A stretch of DNA of 64,000 nt from an uncultured Prevotellaceae bacterium (GCA_902799765.1 CADCBZ010000003.1:1-64000); one strand, 5' to 3'. Positions 25,756-35,565 are shown, counted from the first letter of the stretch. A program made the numbers and translations. The notes: generated by a model not told the origin, from the letters alone.

Positions 25756-27792
25756 TTACCATAGTTGCAGACGTTCAGATTTCGGAATAAACATCTTATC
25801 ACCCTCCTTTACACCGAAGGCATCATACCAGGCATCAATATGTGGTAAAGCACCATTGACACGCCAGCGACCCAGAGAGTGAGGATCACTCTTCGTACGA
25901 TTACGGATCTCCTCATCAGTGATGTTACCAGCCCACACACCAGCATAGGCGTGGAAGAATCGCTGATCGGCAGTCAGACCATCTATCTCACCAAGCGGAT
26001 TGATTTTGGTGGCATTCTTATAGGCTGTCCAAGCTACCTGTAGACCACCGTGATCAGCCAGATTCTCACCCAGTGTCAGACGACCATTAGCCTTCAGGTC
26101 TGGCAGCACATTGATAGCTGAGAAGAAGTCGGCATACTTATCCGTACGTTCTGTAAAATTCTTTCCGTCAGTTTCCTTCCACCAGTCATGCATATTGCCA
26201 TCCTTGTCGTAACGGCGCCCCTGATCATCGAATCCGTGTGTCATCTCGTGACCGATTACCACACCGATAGCGCCATAGTTGAAGGCATCGTCAGCTGTCA
26301 TATCAAAGAACGGATACTGGAGAATACCTGCAGGGAAGCAAATTTCGTTAGTCGTAGGATTGTAATAAGCATTCACCGTCTGAGGCGTCATATACCAATC
26401 ATCACGGTCAACGGGTTTGCCAACCTTATGTTCTATGCGCCAAGCATTCCAAAACTTGTTACACTCCTGGATGTTTTCGTAATAGGATTTCTGAGGATCA
26501 ATCTCAAGTTTCGAGATATCAGTCCACTTATCAGGGAAGCCCACCTTTACATAGAAGGTATTCAGTTTCAAAAGGGCGTTTACTTTCGTAGAATCGTCCA
26601 TCCAGTCCTGGGCAGCTATACGCTCACCAAGGGCAATCTGTAGGTTCTTCACCAACGTGATCATACGCTTCTTGGCAGCCTCAGGGAAATACTTCTCTGA
26701 GTAGATCTTACCCAGCGCCTCACCCATCACTCGCTCCACCTGAGCAGTACTACGCTTCCAAAGCGGATGATTCTCCTTACGACCAGAACGGATCCTACCA
26801 TTGAAGTCGAATTTCTCAGCAACGGTAGCATCACTCAGATAGTTGGCTGCATCAGAGATAAAACCCCACTCCATCACGTCGCGATACTCGGCAAGCTTGA
26901 TACTACCCACGAGTATGTTGGCGCCCTCAAGGAATGCAGGCTGACCTACAACCATCTCCTGCAGATACTTGGTATCGATGCCCTTGGCATTCATCACCTT
27001 CACCAGCGGCAGGTTGGGATAGTTAGTCTCAAACTCCTTCAGCGTCATCTTATGGTAGTTGGTTTCTGGGTCGCGAAGTTCTGTGTTTGACTTAGAGACC
27101 TTAGCCAAAGCTGTCTCCACTTTCATGATATTCTGCATCTTCTTGGTGGCTGCACTCTTACTGAAGCCAAAGAGCTGGAACATCTTGACTATGTGTTTCT
27201 TAAATGCCTCACGGATATCGGCCGTAGCCTTGTCGTTATCCAGATAATACTCCTTCTGACCAAGCGACAGACCACCCTGATAAACGTTCAGGATATTCTG
27301 GGTGGCATTCTTTTCATCAGCACCAAAAGAACAGAAGAAGAACTCCTGCTCACCATAAGGAGCCAACTCCAACTGGATAGCCAGCAACTGCTCGTTGGTC
27401 TTGGCAGCTTCCAGCTTCTTGATCAGCGGCATCAACGGTGCCACACCTTCCTGATTACGGCGTGTAGAGTCCATTGCCAACTTATACAGATCGCTCAGTT
27501 TCTGTTCGATAGTACCCTTCTCGTAGGTATTGCTCTGCAGTTCCTTCAGGATATCGTTGATACGCTTGTCGTTATCCTCCTGCAGACGATCAAAGCTACC
27601 ATAACGGGAATAGGCAGCAGGCAGCGGATGACTCTTCATCCATCCACCACAGGCATACTCGTAGAAATCATCACCAGGACGCACGCTCTTGTCGAAATCA
27701 GCGACGTTCAGGCCTGATCCTAAAGTACTTTGAGCCATTGTCATCATCGAGATTGATGCCATTGTCATCATCGTTATAAATTTTTTCTTCAT
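25756..27792 (-). CDS. pepO: M13-family zinc metallopeptidase (PepO/neprilysin type), exported
   Basis: 678 residues beginning with a signal peptide (MKKKFITMMTMASISMMTMAQ). The zinc site is HEMTH in IGVVIGHEMTHGFDDQG, the third ligand is Glu in GENLADHGGL, and the substrate-binding NAYYNP motif precedes them, all diagnostic of M13. These enzymes degrade peptides in the periplasm or at the surface. Length and motifs are complete, including the C-terminal tryptophan (RLQLW) common in the family. It is the last gene of a three-gene set, nine bases after the ABC-F gene and followed by a strong terminator. Confidence 0.93.
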   Translation of the reverse strand: MKKKFITMMTMASISMMTMAQSTLGSGLNVADFDKSVRPGDDFYEYACGGWMKSHPLPAAYSRYGSFDRLQEDNDKRINDILKELQSNTYEKGTIEQKLSDLYKLAMDSTRRNQEGVAPLMPLIKKLEAAKTNEQLLAIQLELAPYGEQEFFFCSFGADEKNATQNILNVYQGGLSLGQKEYYLDNDKATADIREAFKKHIVKMFQLFGFSKSAATKKMQNIMKVETALAKVSKSNTELRDPETNYHKMTLKEFETNYPNLPLVKVMNAKGIDTKYLQEMVVGQPAFLEGANILVGSIKLAEYRDVMEWGFISDAANYLSDATVAEKFDFNGRIRSGRKENHPLWKRSTAQVERVMGEALGKIYSEKYFPEAAKKRMITLVKNLQIALGERIAAQDWMDDSTKVNALLKLNTFYVKVGFPDKWTDISKLEIDPQKSYYENIQECNKFWNAWRIEHKVGKPVDRDDWYMTPQTVNAYYNPTTNEICFPAGILQYPFFDMTADDAFNYGAIGVVIGHEMTHGFDDQGRRYDKDGNMHDWWKETDGKNFTERTDKYADFFSAINVLPDLKANGRLTLGENLADHGGLQVAWTAYKNATKINPLGEIDGLTADQRFFHAYAGVWAGNITDEEIRNRTKSDPHSLGRWRVNGALPHIDAWYDAFGVKEGDKMFIPKSERLQLW

Positions 27793-27801
27793 TGTTGTTA
27801 T

Positions 27802-29799
27802 TTAATTTGATATCATTGATTCCAAAGTTTCACTGAGTTTCTCCCAGCGTTCCACCTCCTCATCCAGACACTTCTTCGTGGAGGTGTATTCCGTTACGAG
27901 GGTCATATCCGAGGCGTTCTCAGGCTGCATCAGCAGTTCGTCGAGTTCCTTGATGCGCTGTTCCATCTTCTCGATCTTCGCCTCCGACTCTTTCACAGCC
28001 TTCTCTGCTCGGTTCCTACGCTTCTGCTGCTCCTTCCGCTCGGCATAGCTGAGGGCTTTGCTAAGGACTTCCTCCGACTTCGCAGAAGGCTCGTTTTTTG
28101 TTCCCAACGTGGGAATATTTTGTTCCCAGGCTGGGAACGTTTTGTTCCCAACGTGGGAATTATCTACGTCCTTGCCGAGCTCGTTGAGCTCTGTTATCTT
28201 CTTCGCCTGAAGGAAATCGTAGATGCCGCCCAAATGCTCTCTGACCTTTCCGTCTCCGAACTCATAGACCTTCGTCACCAGACCATCGAGGAACTCACGA
28301 TCGTGACTCACGATGATAGCTGTACCATCGAAAGCCTTGATAGCTTCCTTGAGCACATCCTTCGAAGGCATATCGAGATGGTTCGTGGGCTCATCGAGGA
28401 TCAACAGGTTTACTGGTTCCAGCAGCAAACGGATCATCGCCAAGCGACTTCTCTCGCCACCACTCAGTACCTTCACCTTCTTATCACTTTCCTCGCCGCC
28501 AAACATGAAGGCACCCAGGATATCGTTGATACGCAGACGAATCTCGCCTTTCGCCACATGGTCTATCGTCTGGAAAACAGTCAGGCTCTCATCGAGCAAC
28601 TGTGCCTGATTCTGAGCGAAATAGCCTATCTGGATATTATGACCCACCTTCAACTCACCCGTAAAGGGAATCTCACCCATGATACATTTCACGAGGGTGG
28701 ATTTACCTTCGCCATTCTTACCAACAAAGGCCACTTTCTCGCCTCGTTTGATGGTAAGTGTCACATGATCGAAGACGGTATGGGCCCCATAGTCCTTACG
28801 CACCTCGTCGCAGATAATCGGATAGTCGCCGCTTCTGAGACAAGGCGGGAACTTCAGATGCATCGCAGAATTATCCACCTCGTCGATCTCGATGGGTACG
28901 ATTTTCTCCAGCTGTTTGATTTTCTGCTGCACCTGAACAGCCTTCGTAGCCTGATAACGGAAACGCTCGATAAAGGCTTTCATATCCGCCATCTCCTTCT
29001 GCTGGTTCTCGTAGGCTCTCAGTTGCTGTTCACGACGCTCCTTACGGAGTACGACGTATTCGTTGTATTTCACCTTGTAATCGACCACCCGTCCACAGGA
29101 GATCTCCAGCGTACGATTTGACACATTATTGATAAAGGCTCTATCATGACTAACCAATACCACAGCACTCGAACTCTGCGCCAGAAACTGCTCCAGCCAC
29201 TGGATTGACTCAATATCCAGATGGTTCGTGGGCTCATCAAGCAACAACACATCAGGCTTCTGCAACAGGATCTTCGCCAGTTCGATACGCATACGCCAAC
29301 CACCAGAGAACTCTGATGTAGGACGCTCAAAATCCGTACGCAGGAATCCAAGTCCCAACAACGTACGTTCCAGCTCTGCCTCACGACTCTCAGCACCCAT
29401 CATCATATAACGTTCATGTTCAGTGGTGTATTTCTCAATCAGGGCCAGATAGCTCTCACTCTCATAATCTGTGCGCTCAGCCAGTTCCTGATTCATATTG
29501 TCGAGCCGTTCCTTCATCTTCGTGATGTCGGCAAAGGCTTTCTGGGCTTCCTCACGCACGGTGGTATCATCCTGCAGGATCATCACCTGAGGCAGATACC
29601 CTACTCGGCAGTCGTTGGGCACACTCACGATACCAGCTGTCGGCTTCTGCTGTCCACAAAGGATCTTCAGCATCGTCGATTTGCCGGCACCGTTCTTGCC
29701 GACAAGGGCAATACGGTCTCTGTCGTTGATGACGAAACTCGCATCGACGAACAAAGGTTTTACCCCAAATTCCACTTTCAGTCCTTCAACCGATATCAT
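27802..29799 (-). CDS. ABC-F family ATPase (ribosome-associated type) with in-frame repeat insertion
   Basis: 665 residues with two ABC domains and no membrane segments: Walker A GKNGAGKST and GKNGEGKST, signatures FSGGWRMRI and LSGGERSRL, Walker B VLLLDEPTNH and LLILDEPTNH. A charged linker joins the domains and a C-terminal coiled coil ends the protein. ABC-F proteins of this kind act on the ribosome in translation or antibiotic protection; no resistance subtype can be claimed. Residues about 547-567 derive from three 22-bp palindromic repeats inserted between the second ABC domain and the coiled coil. The gene overlaps the LolA-like gene as ATGA and precedes pepO by nine bases. Confidence 0.9.
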   Translation of the reverse strand: MISVEGLKVEFGVKPLFVDASFVINDRDRIALVGKNGAGKSTMLKILCGQQKPTAGIVSVPNDCRVGYLPQVMILQDDTTVREEAQKAFADITKMKERLDNMNQELAERTDYESESYLALIEKYTTEHERYMMMGAESREAELERTLLGLGFLRTDFERPTSEFSGGWRMRIELAKILLQKPDVLLLDEPTNHLDIESIQWLEQFLAQSSSAVVLVSHDRAFINNVSNRTLEISCGRVVDYKVKYNEYVVLRKERREQQLRAYENQQKEMADMKAFIERFRYQATKAVQVQQKIKQLEKIVPIEIDEVDNSAMHLKFPPCLRSGDYPIICDEVRKDYGAHTVFDHVTLTIKRGEKVAFVGKNGEGKSTLVKCIMGEIPFTGELKVGHNIQIGYFAQNQAQLLDESLTVFQTIDHVAKGEIRLRINDILGAFMFGGEESDKKVKVLSGGERSRLAMIRLLLEPVNLLILDEPTNHLDMPSKDVLKEAIKAFDGTAIIVSHDREFLDGLVTKVYEFGDGKVREHLGGIYDFLQAKKITELNELGKDVDNSHVGNKTFPAWEQNIPTLGTKNEPSAKSEEVLSKALSYAERKEQQKRRNRAEKAVKESEAKIEKMEQRIKELDELLMQPENASDMTLVTEYTSTKKCLDEEVERWEKLSETLESMISN
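28101..28160. repeat. Three 22-bp-period palindromic repeats inside the ABC-F gene
   Basis: Units begin at 28101, 28123 and 28145. Each is a TTCCCA...TGGGAA palindrome with a three- to five-base centre (AACG or AGGC variants), separated by TTTTG. Three units total 66 bases, a multiple of three, so the reading frame survives. One or two units would break it. Confidence 0.8.
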
Positions 29800-30428
29800 C
29801 GTTTATCCACAAACTTATACTTGCCGAACTTCTCCTTAGGGAAACGGAGCATCTCGTCGGTGATGCCACCTGAATGGAAATTGGAGATCTTGACGGTGGT
29901 CCATATAAAGGCAACCTTGATACGCAGACTGATAGGATTATAGGTATTTCGCTCCACCAAAGCATGGATTTCCTTAATACCCTTCTTACCCTTCTTGGCT
30001 TTCAGTGTCAACATCAGGCCCCCGTCTGCCTCAGCCACACTATAGTCAAAGTTCTCTGGTTCAAACTTGAACTTACGAGAATACTTATCCGACTTGTTGT
30101 TCTGGGCACTGTGAATCTCTATCTCCCTTTTCTTCTTATTCTTCTTGAGGGTATAGACAGTTGTACCGTCGTTCCAGGAATACATCTTATCATCTTCAAA
30201 CTTACTTTTCTTGCCTTTATACCAGATGGTACCGTTAGTTTTATAGATGCCGATGATGTTGACGTCATAATGCAAAGTTGCTCCCTGCTCGCCAAACACC
30301 TGCTGGTACGCCTGATTGAAAATACGGCGTGCCTGACGCGAATTGGGCGTCTCGTCAGCATGGACAGAACAGAGGGCTGAAAGCATCAGCAAAATTATCA
30401 AAACAATCTTATTTCTCATTCTTCTCAT
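29796..30428 (-). CDS. LolA-like periplasmic lipoprotein carrier family protein
   Basis: 210 residues from the start at 30428 (MRRMRNKIVLIILLMLSAL...HA, a signal peptide); 30419 is an equally possible start. The mature part has the beta-strand pattern of LolA-like proteins (GTIWYKGKKSKFEDDKMYSW, then DGTTVYTL and LMLTLKAKKGKKG). LolA proteins carry lipoproteins through the periplasm; Bacteroidetes have several diverged paralogues and this may be one. The longer open frame upstream would cross the promoter and is rejected. It overlaps the ABC-F gene by four bases (ATGA). Confidence 0.7.
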   Translation of the reverse strand: MRRMRNKIVLIILLMLSALCSVHADETPNSRQARRIFNQAYQQVFGEQGATLHYDVNIIGIYKTNGTIWYKGKKSKFEDDKMYSWNDGTTVYTLKKNKKKREIEIHSAQNNKSDKYSRKFKFEPENFDYSVAEADGGLMLTLKAKKGKKGIKEIHALVERNTYNPISLRIKVAFIWTTVKISNFHSGGITDEMLRFPKEKFGKYKFVDKR

Positions 30429-30439
30429 AATTTGGGGTG

Positions 30440-30477
30440 CAAAATTACACATTTCTCGTGGAATTTCATTATTTTTG
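30440..30477. promoter_or_regulatory. Divergent promoters for the LolA-like operon and tex
   Basis: TAATTTTG on the minus strand (30440-30447) serves the LolA-ABC-F-pepO set. TATTTTTG on the plus strand (30470-30477) serves tex. The two -7 boxes are about 22 bases apart, so the two polymerases would compete. Confidence 0.55.
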
Positions 30478-30507
30478 CACACAAATTTAACGTTTTTACT
30501 AAAGATT

Positions 30508-32679
30508 ATGGAGAAGAATATCTTTGCCCGTCTGATTGCTACTGCCCTCAACCTACAGGAAAAGGCAGTTGCCAACACCCTTGCTTTACTTGAAGAAGGC
30601 TGTACGATTCCTTTCATCTCACGCTATCGAAAAGAACGGACTGGTGGACTCGATGAAGTGCAGATTGCAGCGATCAGCGATCGCTTCGACAAACTGCAGG
30701 AGATTCAGAAACGTAAGGAAACAGTGGTAAAGACCATCACGGACTTAGGGAAGCTGACACCAGAGTTGCAGAAACGTATCGACGGCTGTTGGGATACCAC
30801 AGAACTGGAAGACATCTACCTACCCTATAAGCCCAAGCGTCGCACACGTGCCCAAGTAGCTCGCGAACAAGGATTGGAGCCCCTCGCCAAGATTCTCATG
30901 CTTCAGCGAGAACGCGATCCAGAACGTGCCGCAGAACGCTTTGTCAAAGGCGATGTGAAAGATGTAGAGGCTGCCCTCAAAGGAGCTCAGGATATCATCG
31001 CAGAGACGATCAGCGAGGATGAACGCAGTCGTCAACAATTACGCAATGCCTTTGCCCGTCAGGCTTTTATTACCTCGAAAGTAGTGAAGGCAAAAGCTGA
31101 CAGTGACGAGGCAGCCAAATATTCTGATTATTTCGATTGGGAAGAGCCTTTGAAGCGCTGTTCCTCTCATCGTCTGCTTGCCATGCGCCGAGGCGAGAGT
31201 GAAGGTATCCTCCGCATCAGCATCTCACCTGACGACGACGAAGCCGTAGAACGTCTGAAGCGCCATTATGTCTATGGCAACACCCCTTGTGGGAAACTCG
31301 TAGCAGAGGCTATCGATGATGGTTACAAACGACTGCTCAAACCTGCTATCGAGACAGAATTCGCTGCACTCAGTAAAGAGCGTGCCGATGAGGAAGCCAT
31401 AAGGGTCTTTGCAGAGAATCTGCGTCAGTTGCTCCTGGGTGCTCCACTCGGACAGAAACGCGTCATGGGCATCGATCCTGGATTCCGTACAGGTTGTAAG
31501 GTGGTATGCCTCGATGCACAAGGCAACCTGCTGCATCATGATGCCATCTTCCCTCATCCGCCTGTAAACAAACGCACGGAGTCGGCTATCGCCATTCAGA
31601 AGATGATTCAGAAATACAAGATCGAAGCCATCTCCATCGGTAATGGTACTGCCAGTCGTGAAACCAACAATTTCATCAAGGATGTGCTGGCAGGTCGCTA
31701 CAATATCGACACCAAGAAACAGACTGAGACTACCCAGCCCCAAGTCTTTACCGTCAGTGAAGATGGTGCCTCTGTCTATTCTGCCTCGAAGATTGCCCGC
31801 GAAGAGTTCCCTGATGAGGATGTCACCGTTCGTGGAGCCGTCTCGATAGGACGTCGTCTGATGGATCCACTTGCTGAGCTTGTCAAGATCGACCCCAAGA
31901 GCATCGGTGTAGGCCAATATCAGCATGATGTGGATCAGGCACAACTCAAGCACTCACTCGATCAGATAGTCGAGAGTTGTGTGAACCTCGTTGGTGTGAA
32001 TCTCAACACGGCCTCCCAGCATCTGCTGATGTATGTCAGCGGACTGGGTCCTACCCTCGCTAAGAACATTGTGGATTATCGGCGTGAGAATGGTGCCTTC
32101 ACCTCCCGTGCCCAACTGAAGAAGGTACCTCGTCTCGGCCCCTCTGCCTTCCAGCAGTGTGCAGGCTTCCTCCGCATCCCTGACGCCAAGAATCCGCTCG
32201 ACAATTCTGCCGTTCATCCAGAGAGCTATGCCGTTGTAGAACAGATGGCGAAGGATCAGGGTTGTTCTGTAGCTGACCTTATTAAGAATAAGGAGAAGCG
32301 CGAGGCCATTGATATCAAACGTTATATCACAGATGAGATTGGCATCCCCACCCTGACGGATATCATGCAGGAACTGGAGAAACCAGGTCGCGATCCTCGC
32401 GAACAGATTGAGGAGTTTGAGTTCGATAAGAATGTCTCTACCGTCGATGATCTCGTAGAGGGCATGATCCTGCCTGGCATCGTGACCAACATCACCAACT
32501 TCGGTGTCTTCGTGGATATCGGTGTCCATCAGGATGGTCTCATCCACATCTCACAGATGGCTAATCGTCGCATTGCCCATCCGACAGATGTGGTGAAACT
32601 CCATCAGCACCTGCGTGTCCGCGTCATCGAGGTTGATCGTAGGCGCAATCGCATCTCCCTCTCTCTGAAGGGCATCTGA
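30508..32679 (+). CDS. tex: Tex-family S1 RNA-binding transcription accessory protein
   Basis: 723 residues from the ATG at 30508; the longer frame from 30343 runs antisense through the neighbouring signal peptide and was rejected. The N-terminal helix-turn-helix (TIPFISRYRKERTGGLDE), YqgF-like nuclease fold (VMGIDPGFRTGCKVVCLD), helix-hairpin-helix region (SGLGPTLAKNIVDYRR) and C-terminal S1 domain (ILPGIVTNITNFGVFVDIG, DGLIHISQMA) occur in the expected order. Tex binds nucleic acids and affects transcription and stress tolerance in several bacteria. It has its own divergent promoter. The next gene is convergent and ends five bases away. Confidence 0.95.
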   Translation: MEKNIFARLIATALNLQEKAVANTLALLEEGCTIPFISRYRKERTGGLDEVQIAAISDRFDKLQEIQKRKETVVKTITDLGKLTPELQKRIDGCWDTTELEDIYLPYKPKRRTRAQVAREQGLEPLAKILMLQRERDPERAAERFVKGDVKDVEAALKGAQDIIAETISEDERSRQQLRNAFARQAFITSKVVKAKADSDEAAKYSDYFDWEEPLKRCSSHRLLAMRRGESEGILRISISPDDDEAVERLKRHYVYGNTPCGKLVAEAIDDGYKRLLKPAIETEFAALSKERADEEAIRVFAENLRQLLLGAPLGQKRVMGIDPGFRTGCKVVCLDAQGNLLHHDAIFPHPPVNKRTESAIAIQKMIQKYKIEAISIGNGTASRETNNFIKDVLAGRYNIDTKKQTETTQPQVFTVSEDGASVYSASKIAREEFPDEDVTVRGAVSIGRRLMDPLAELVKIDPKSIGVGQYQHDVDQAQLKHSLDQIVESCVNLVGVNLNTASQHLLMYVSGLGPTLAKNIVDYRRENGAFTSRAQLKKVPRLGPSAFQQCAGFLRIPDAKNPLDNSAVHPESYAVVEQMAKDQGCSVADLIKNKEKREAIDIKRYITDEIGIPTLTDIMQELEKPGRDPREQIEEFEFDKNVSTVDDLVEGMILPGIVTNITNFGVFVDIGVHQDGLIHISQMANRRIAHPTDVVKLHQHLRVRVIEVDRRRNRISLSLKGI

Positions 32680-32683
32680 TAGA

Positions 32684-34558
32684 CTAATAGCTGAACGCCA
32701 TGTAGGAATGCGGTTTCAGGGAAACGGCAAACTTCGTGGCGTTCTTTTTGTGCCAGCCTACCCAGTAGTCCTCCAACTTGCCATCAATAGTAGTCTCGTC
32801 TTCGAGATTCTTCAGACGCTTGAATCTGTCAGGCTCACAAACCAGTTTGACATCCACAGGCTCATCATTGAAGTTCTCGACAATCAGCGTATGGTTGTCA
32901 TAAAGGAAGAGACTCACCTTCGAAGGCCCATCCAGATAGAAGTCCAGATCCTGACTCATCACCCTGCGGATCTCCGTGAGTGCACCTGCAGGATAGTCAT
33001 AGAGATTACCCATATCGTCAGGAATCGTCAGCACATAGAGGTAGGCATTCATATATTTCGCCTTATGGAGAATGGGGAAGCCAGAAACACCACCCGTCAA
33101 CGGACGGCCTGCACTGACAACCTCCCAACTGTCATTCGTCTGATAGCGCACCTGTGGAATCAGGAACTCTCGGTTGCTCTTTCCATATCTGCCAAAATCA
33201 TTTACGATAGCTTTCAAATCCGAACAACGCAGTTCGCATACCTCCGCAATCTTTTCTGGGATTGCCTTCAGCAGTCCACTGGTAATGATGACATCTCTCC
33301 CACTTTGCAGTTGGGCTTTAATCTTCGTCATGATATCCTTGTCGCCAGCAGCCTGCTCTGTCAGCAGCACGATCTTCTGATCGTTGGCAAAGGTGGGATA
33401 GATATCCATCGGCAGACCGATCATACCCAGAAAGTTCTGCAGGAAATCTTCACCCAGCGCATGGAAAGGCTTATAGGACTTGATGCCAATAGGCGTTCCC
33501 AACTTCCCCACCAGATGGTCTGCTTTTCGTAAGGTGACATCAGCGATACGGGCCATCGTGGTAGGTGTCACCGTCTTATTACCATTCTTAAACGGCGCCT
33601 TCATCTCGTCATAGCTCCAACTAGTTCCCATATCCTGCCAAGGGGTACGCAGACGGTCGTTCAGGGGCACATCCAGCAACTGATGATAGGCAAAGAGCAT
33701 CACATCTCTCGCCTTGGCGATAGCTGTCAGATGCAACTGTTCCGCATAGCGGTCCATACCCATCTGGATACCGCCAGCATCCACCCAGCCGCCTCCATTA
33801 TAGCCAGGACGCAGATTTTCGAAATAGCGGATGATATTGTAACTCAGGTAGTTCTGCAGATGCTGGGCACTGGCAGGATCTCGTGTCTCAGTACCCGTCC
33901 AGATGCCATCGAAGAGTTTCGGACCGTCTTCCAGGTTAAAGCCAAGTCCCTGGAAATGATCATACCAGTTGGGATATTTGATGATGACTTTCACCTTCGG
34001 ATTCACTGCCTTCGCAGGACCTAACACCAGATTCTTAGCAGCATCATTCATCAGCTGCAGACGATAGGCCGTCCAACTCAGATTCCCCTTCGCCTTGACC
34101 TCCACCTCACTCTTACAACTGGTGAAGAAGAAATCATCAAGCAAGAACTCATCGAAATGCTTCGCTGTCGTCTCGGCAATCTTCTTTACCATCTTCCGAT
34201 GCTCCGGATCAGAGTAGCAGAAGGTCTCAAACTCATTGCTCTCGTCGATGGTGAAGGTGATACCACCTGCCACTTCAATGCCCTGTTTCTGGAAGAATTT
34301 CTTCGCCTTCTCGATGGTGGCATCATCCACAATCAACATGTCACGATGCGTCTCCAGATAGATCTTATCCACATCCAACTGACTGGAGATCGTTGCCCAC
34401 GATGATTCGAGCCACTGGGTGTCCTTCATCTTCTGCACCTCGGCGGCACGTACATAGACAGAGACCTTGAAATGGTCATGTTTGGCTTCTGCAGAGAATG
34501 GCAGCAACAGACAGACCATCATGCAAAGCGCGCTTCTAAGTAATGAATGATTCCTCAT
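32684..34558 (-). CDS. Secreted protein with TIM-barrel glycosidase-like N-terminal half, family unresolved
   Basis: 624 residues starting with a signal peptide (MRNHSLLRSALCMMVCLLLPFSAEA). The N-terminal half contains alternating strands and helices with acidic strand ends such as EFLLDDFFFTSC and KVIIKYPNWYDHF, the kind of arrangement seen in putative glycoside hydrolases with a TIM barrel. A middle region (about 390-460) looks like a small alpha/beta domain (DVIITSGLLKAIPEKIAEVC), and the C-terminus is all beta, perhaps a carbohydrate-binding or barrel-capping domain. I do not recognise a named family, so a glycan substrate is only inferred. It has no polysaccharide-utilisation neighbours (no SusC/SusD). 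Confidence 0.55.
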   Translation of the reverse strand: MRNHSLLRSALCMMVCLLLPFSAEAKHDHFKVSVYVRAAEVQKMKDTQWLESSWATISSQLDVDKIYLETHRDMLIVDDATIEKAKKFFQKQGIEVAGGITFTIDESNEFETFCYSDPEHRKMVKKIAETTAKHFDEFLLDDFFFTSCKSEVEVKAKGNLSWTAYRLQLMNDAAKNLVLGPAKAVNPKVKVIIKYPNWYDHFQGLGFNLEDGPKLFDGIWTGTETRDPASAQHLQNYLSYNIIRYFENLRPGYNGGGWVDAGGIQMGMDRYAEQLHLTAIAKARDVMLFAYHQLLDVPLNDRLRTPWQDMGTSWSYDEMKAPFKNGNKTVTPTTMARIADVTLRKADHLVGKLGTPIGIKSYKPFHALGEDFLQNFLGMIGLPMDIYPTFANDQKIVLLTEQAAGDKDIMTKIKAQLQSGRDVIITSGLLKAIPEKIAEVCELRCSDLKAIVNDFGRYGKSNREFLIPQVRYQTNDSWEVVSAGRPLTGGVSGFPILHKAKYMNAYLYVLTIPDDMGNLYDYPAGALTEIRRVMSQDLDFYLDGPSKVSLFLYDNHTLIVENFNDEPVDVKLVCEPDRFKRLKNLEDETTIDGKLEDYWVGWHKKNATKFAVSLKPHSYMAFSY

Positions 34559-34592
34559 AAATAATAAGTTTTGGTTGGTGATTATAATGATT

Positions 34593-35483
34593 CTACATAT
34601 TTTCTTTGGGTTCTACATGAACGGCCACGTGGGTATCCTCACCATATCTGGCCCTTAGCAGATCCTCCACCTCAGAGGCCTTGTTGTGGGCTTCGTGTAA
34701 GGTGATGTCGCCATCCATCAGGATATGCAATTCGATGGCATAGCGATTACCGATTTTTCTCGTCCGCAGATCATGCGGATCCACCACACCTTTCAACTCG
34801 CCCACGATCCTGAGGATCTCCTCTTCTACGTCTTCAGGCAACGAATGTTCCATCAAGTCGTCGATACCACGATGCAGCAGATCTACTGCCACCTTTACGA
34901 TAAACGCACCCACCACCAACGAGGCAATTGGATCAAGCACCGTCCAACGCTGTCCTAAGAAGATGGCACCACCGATACCTATCGCCGTACCCACAGAAGA
35001 AAGCGCATCGCTGCGATGATGCCACGCATTGGCTTCTACCACCTGAGAGTTCAGCTGACGCGCCTTCACCATCGAATACTGATACACACCCTCCTTCAAC
35101 AAGACCGACAACAGGGCTGCCCAGAGCGCCAACATACCAGGGGCCTCCAGCTGTTCGCCATTCATCCACGCAATGATCTTCATCGCACCGCTATAGATGA
35201 TACCGATTGCCACTATCAGCAGTGCCACACCGATCAGCGTCATCGCCAAGGTCTCATACTTCCCATGTCCATAGTCGTGCGACTTATCCTTGGGTTTGCT
35301 ACTGATATGGACGAACACCAGTACGATGACATCCGTCACGAAGTCCGACAGGGAATGAACGGCATCTGCCACCATCGCGGCACTATGCCCCACGATGCCT
35401 GCCACAAACTTAAACAGCAGCAGCACCACATTGACGACGCCGCCCACCAGCGTCACTTGATAGATTTCTTGATTCCTTTCCAT
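34593..35483 (-). CDS. Cation diffusion facilitator (CDF) family metal transporter
   Basis: 296 residues from Met at 35483. Six membrane helices carry the CDF metal-site pairs: VADAVHSLSDFVTD in helix 2 and ANAWHHRSDALSS in helix 5, followed by a cytoplasmic ferredoxin-like C-terminal domain with a late His motif (VHVEPKE). Family members export Zn, Mn, Fe or Co using the proton gradient. The HxxxD type at both sites is often Zn- or Fe-related but does not settle specificity. The upstream in-frame start falls inside the promoter and was rejected. Its promoter shares an unusual sequence block with that of alanine dehydrogenase. Confidence 0.9.
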   Translation of the reverse strand: MERNQEIYQVTLVGGVVNVVLLLFKFVAGIVGHSAAMVADAVHSLSDFVTDVIVLVFVHISSKPKDKSHDYGHGKYETLAMTLIGVALLIVAIGIIYSGAMKIIAWMNGEQLEAPGMLALWAALLSVLLKEGVYQYSMVKARQLNSQVVEANAWHHRSDALSSVGTAIGIGGAIFLGQRWTVLDPIASLVVGAFIVKVAVDLLHRGIDDLMEHSLPEDVEEEILRIVGELKGVVDPHDLRTRKIGNRYAIELHILMDGDITLHEAHNKASEVEDLLRARYGEDTHVAVHVEPKENM

Positions 35484-35496
35484 TGTTATTTGCCTG

Positions 35497-35556
35497 CAAA
35501 AATACAAAATAATTCGATACGTTGTTATACATTATCGAAAAAAATGCGTATCTTTG
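35497..35556. promoter_or_regulatory. Divergent promoter region with TCGAT(N15)ATCGA element
   Basis: The minus -7 box TATTTTTG (35497-35504) serves the CDF gene and the plus -7 box TATCTTTG (35549-35556) serves the HAD gene. Between them TCGATACGTTGTT and ATCGAAAAAA form a TCGAT...ATCGA dyad that recurs almost unchanged at about 38560-38590 upstream of alanine dehydrogenase. Confidence 0.6.
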
Positions 35557-35565
35557 CCACAGAAT

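Noticed and set aside
28101..28160. CRISPR-like array (three evenly spaced repeats)
   Set aside because: Units are 17-base palindromes with five-base spacers inside a coding gene; there are no spacers of protospacer length and no cas genes.
28120..29121. 333-codon open frame on the plus strand opposite the ABC-F gene
   Set aside because: It is a codon-usage shadow of the well-supported ABC-F gene, with no promoter, no family motifs and repetitive low-information sequence.
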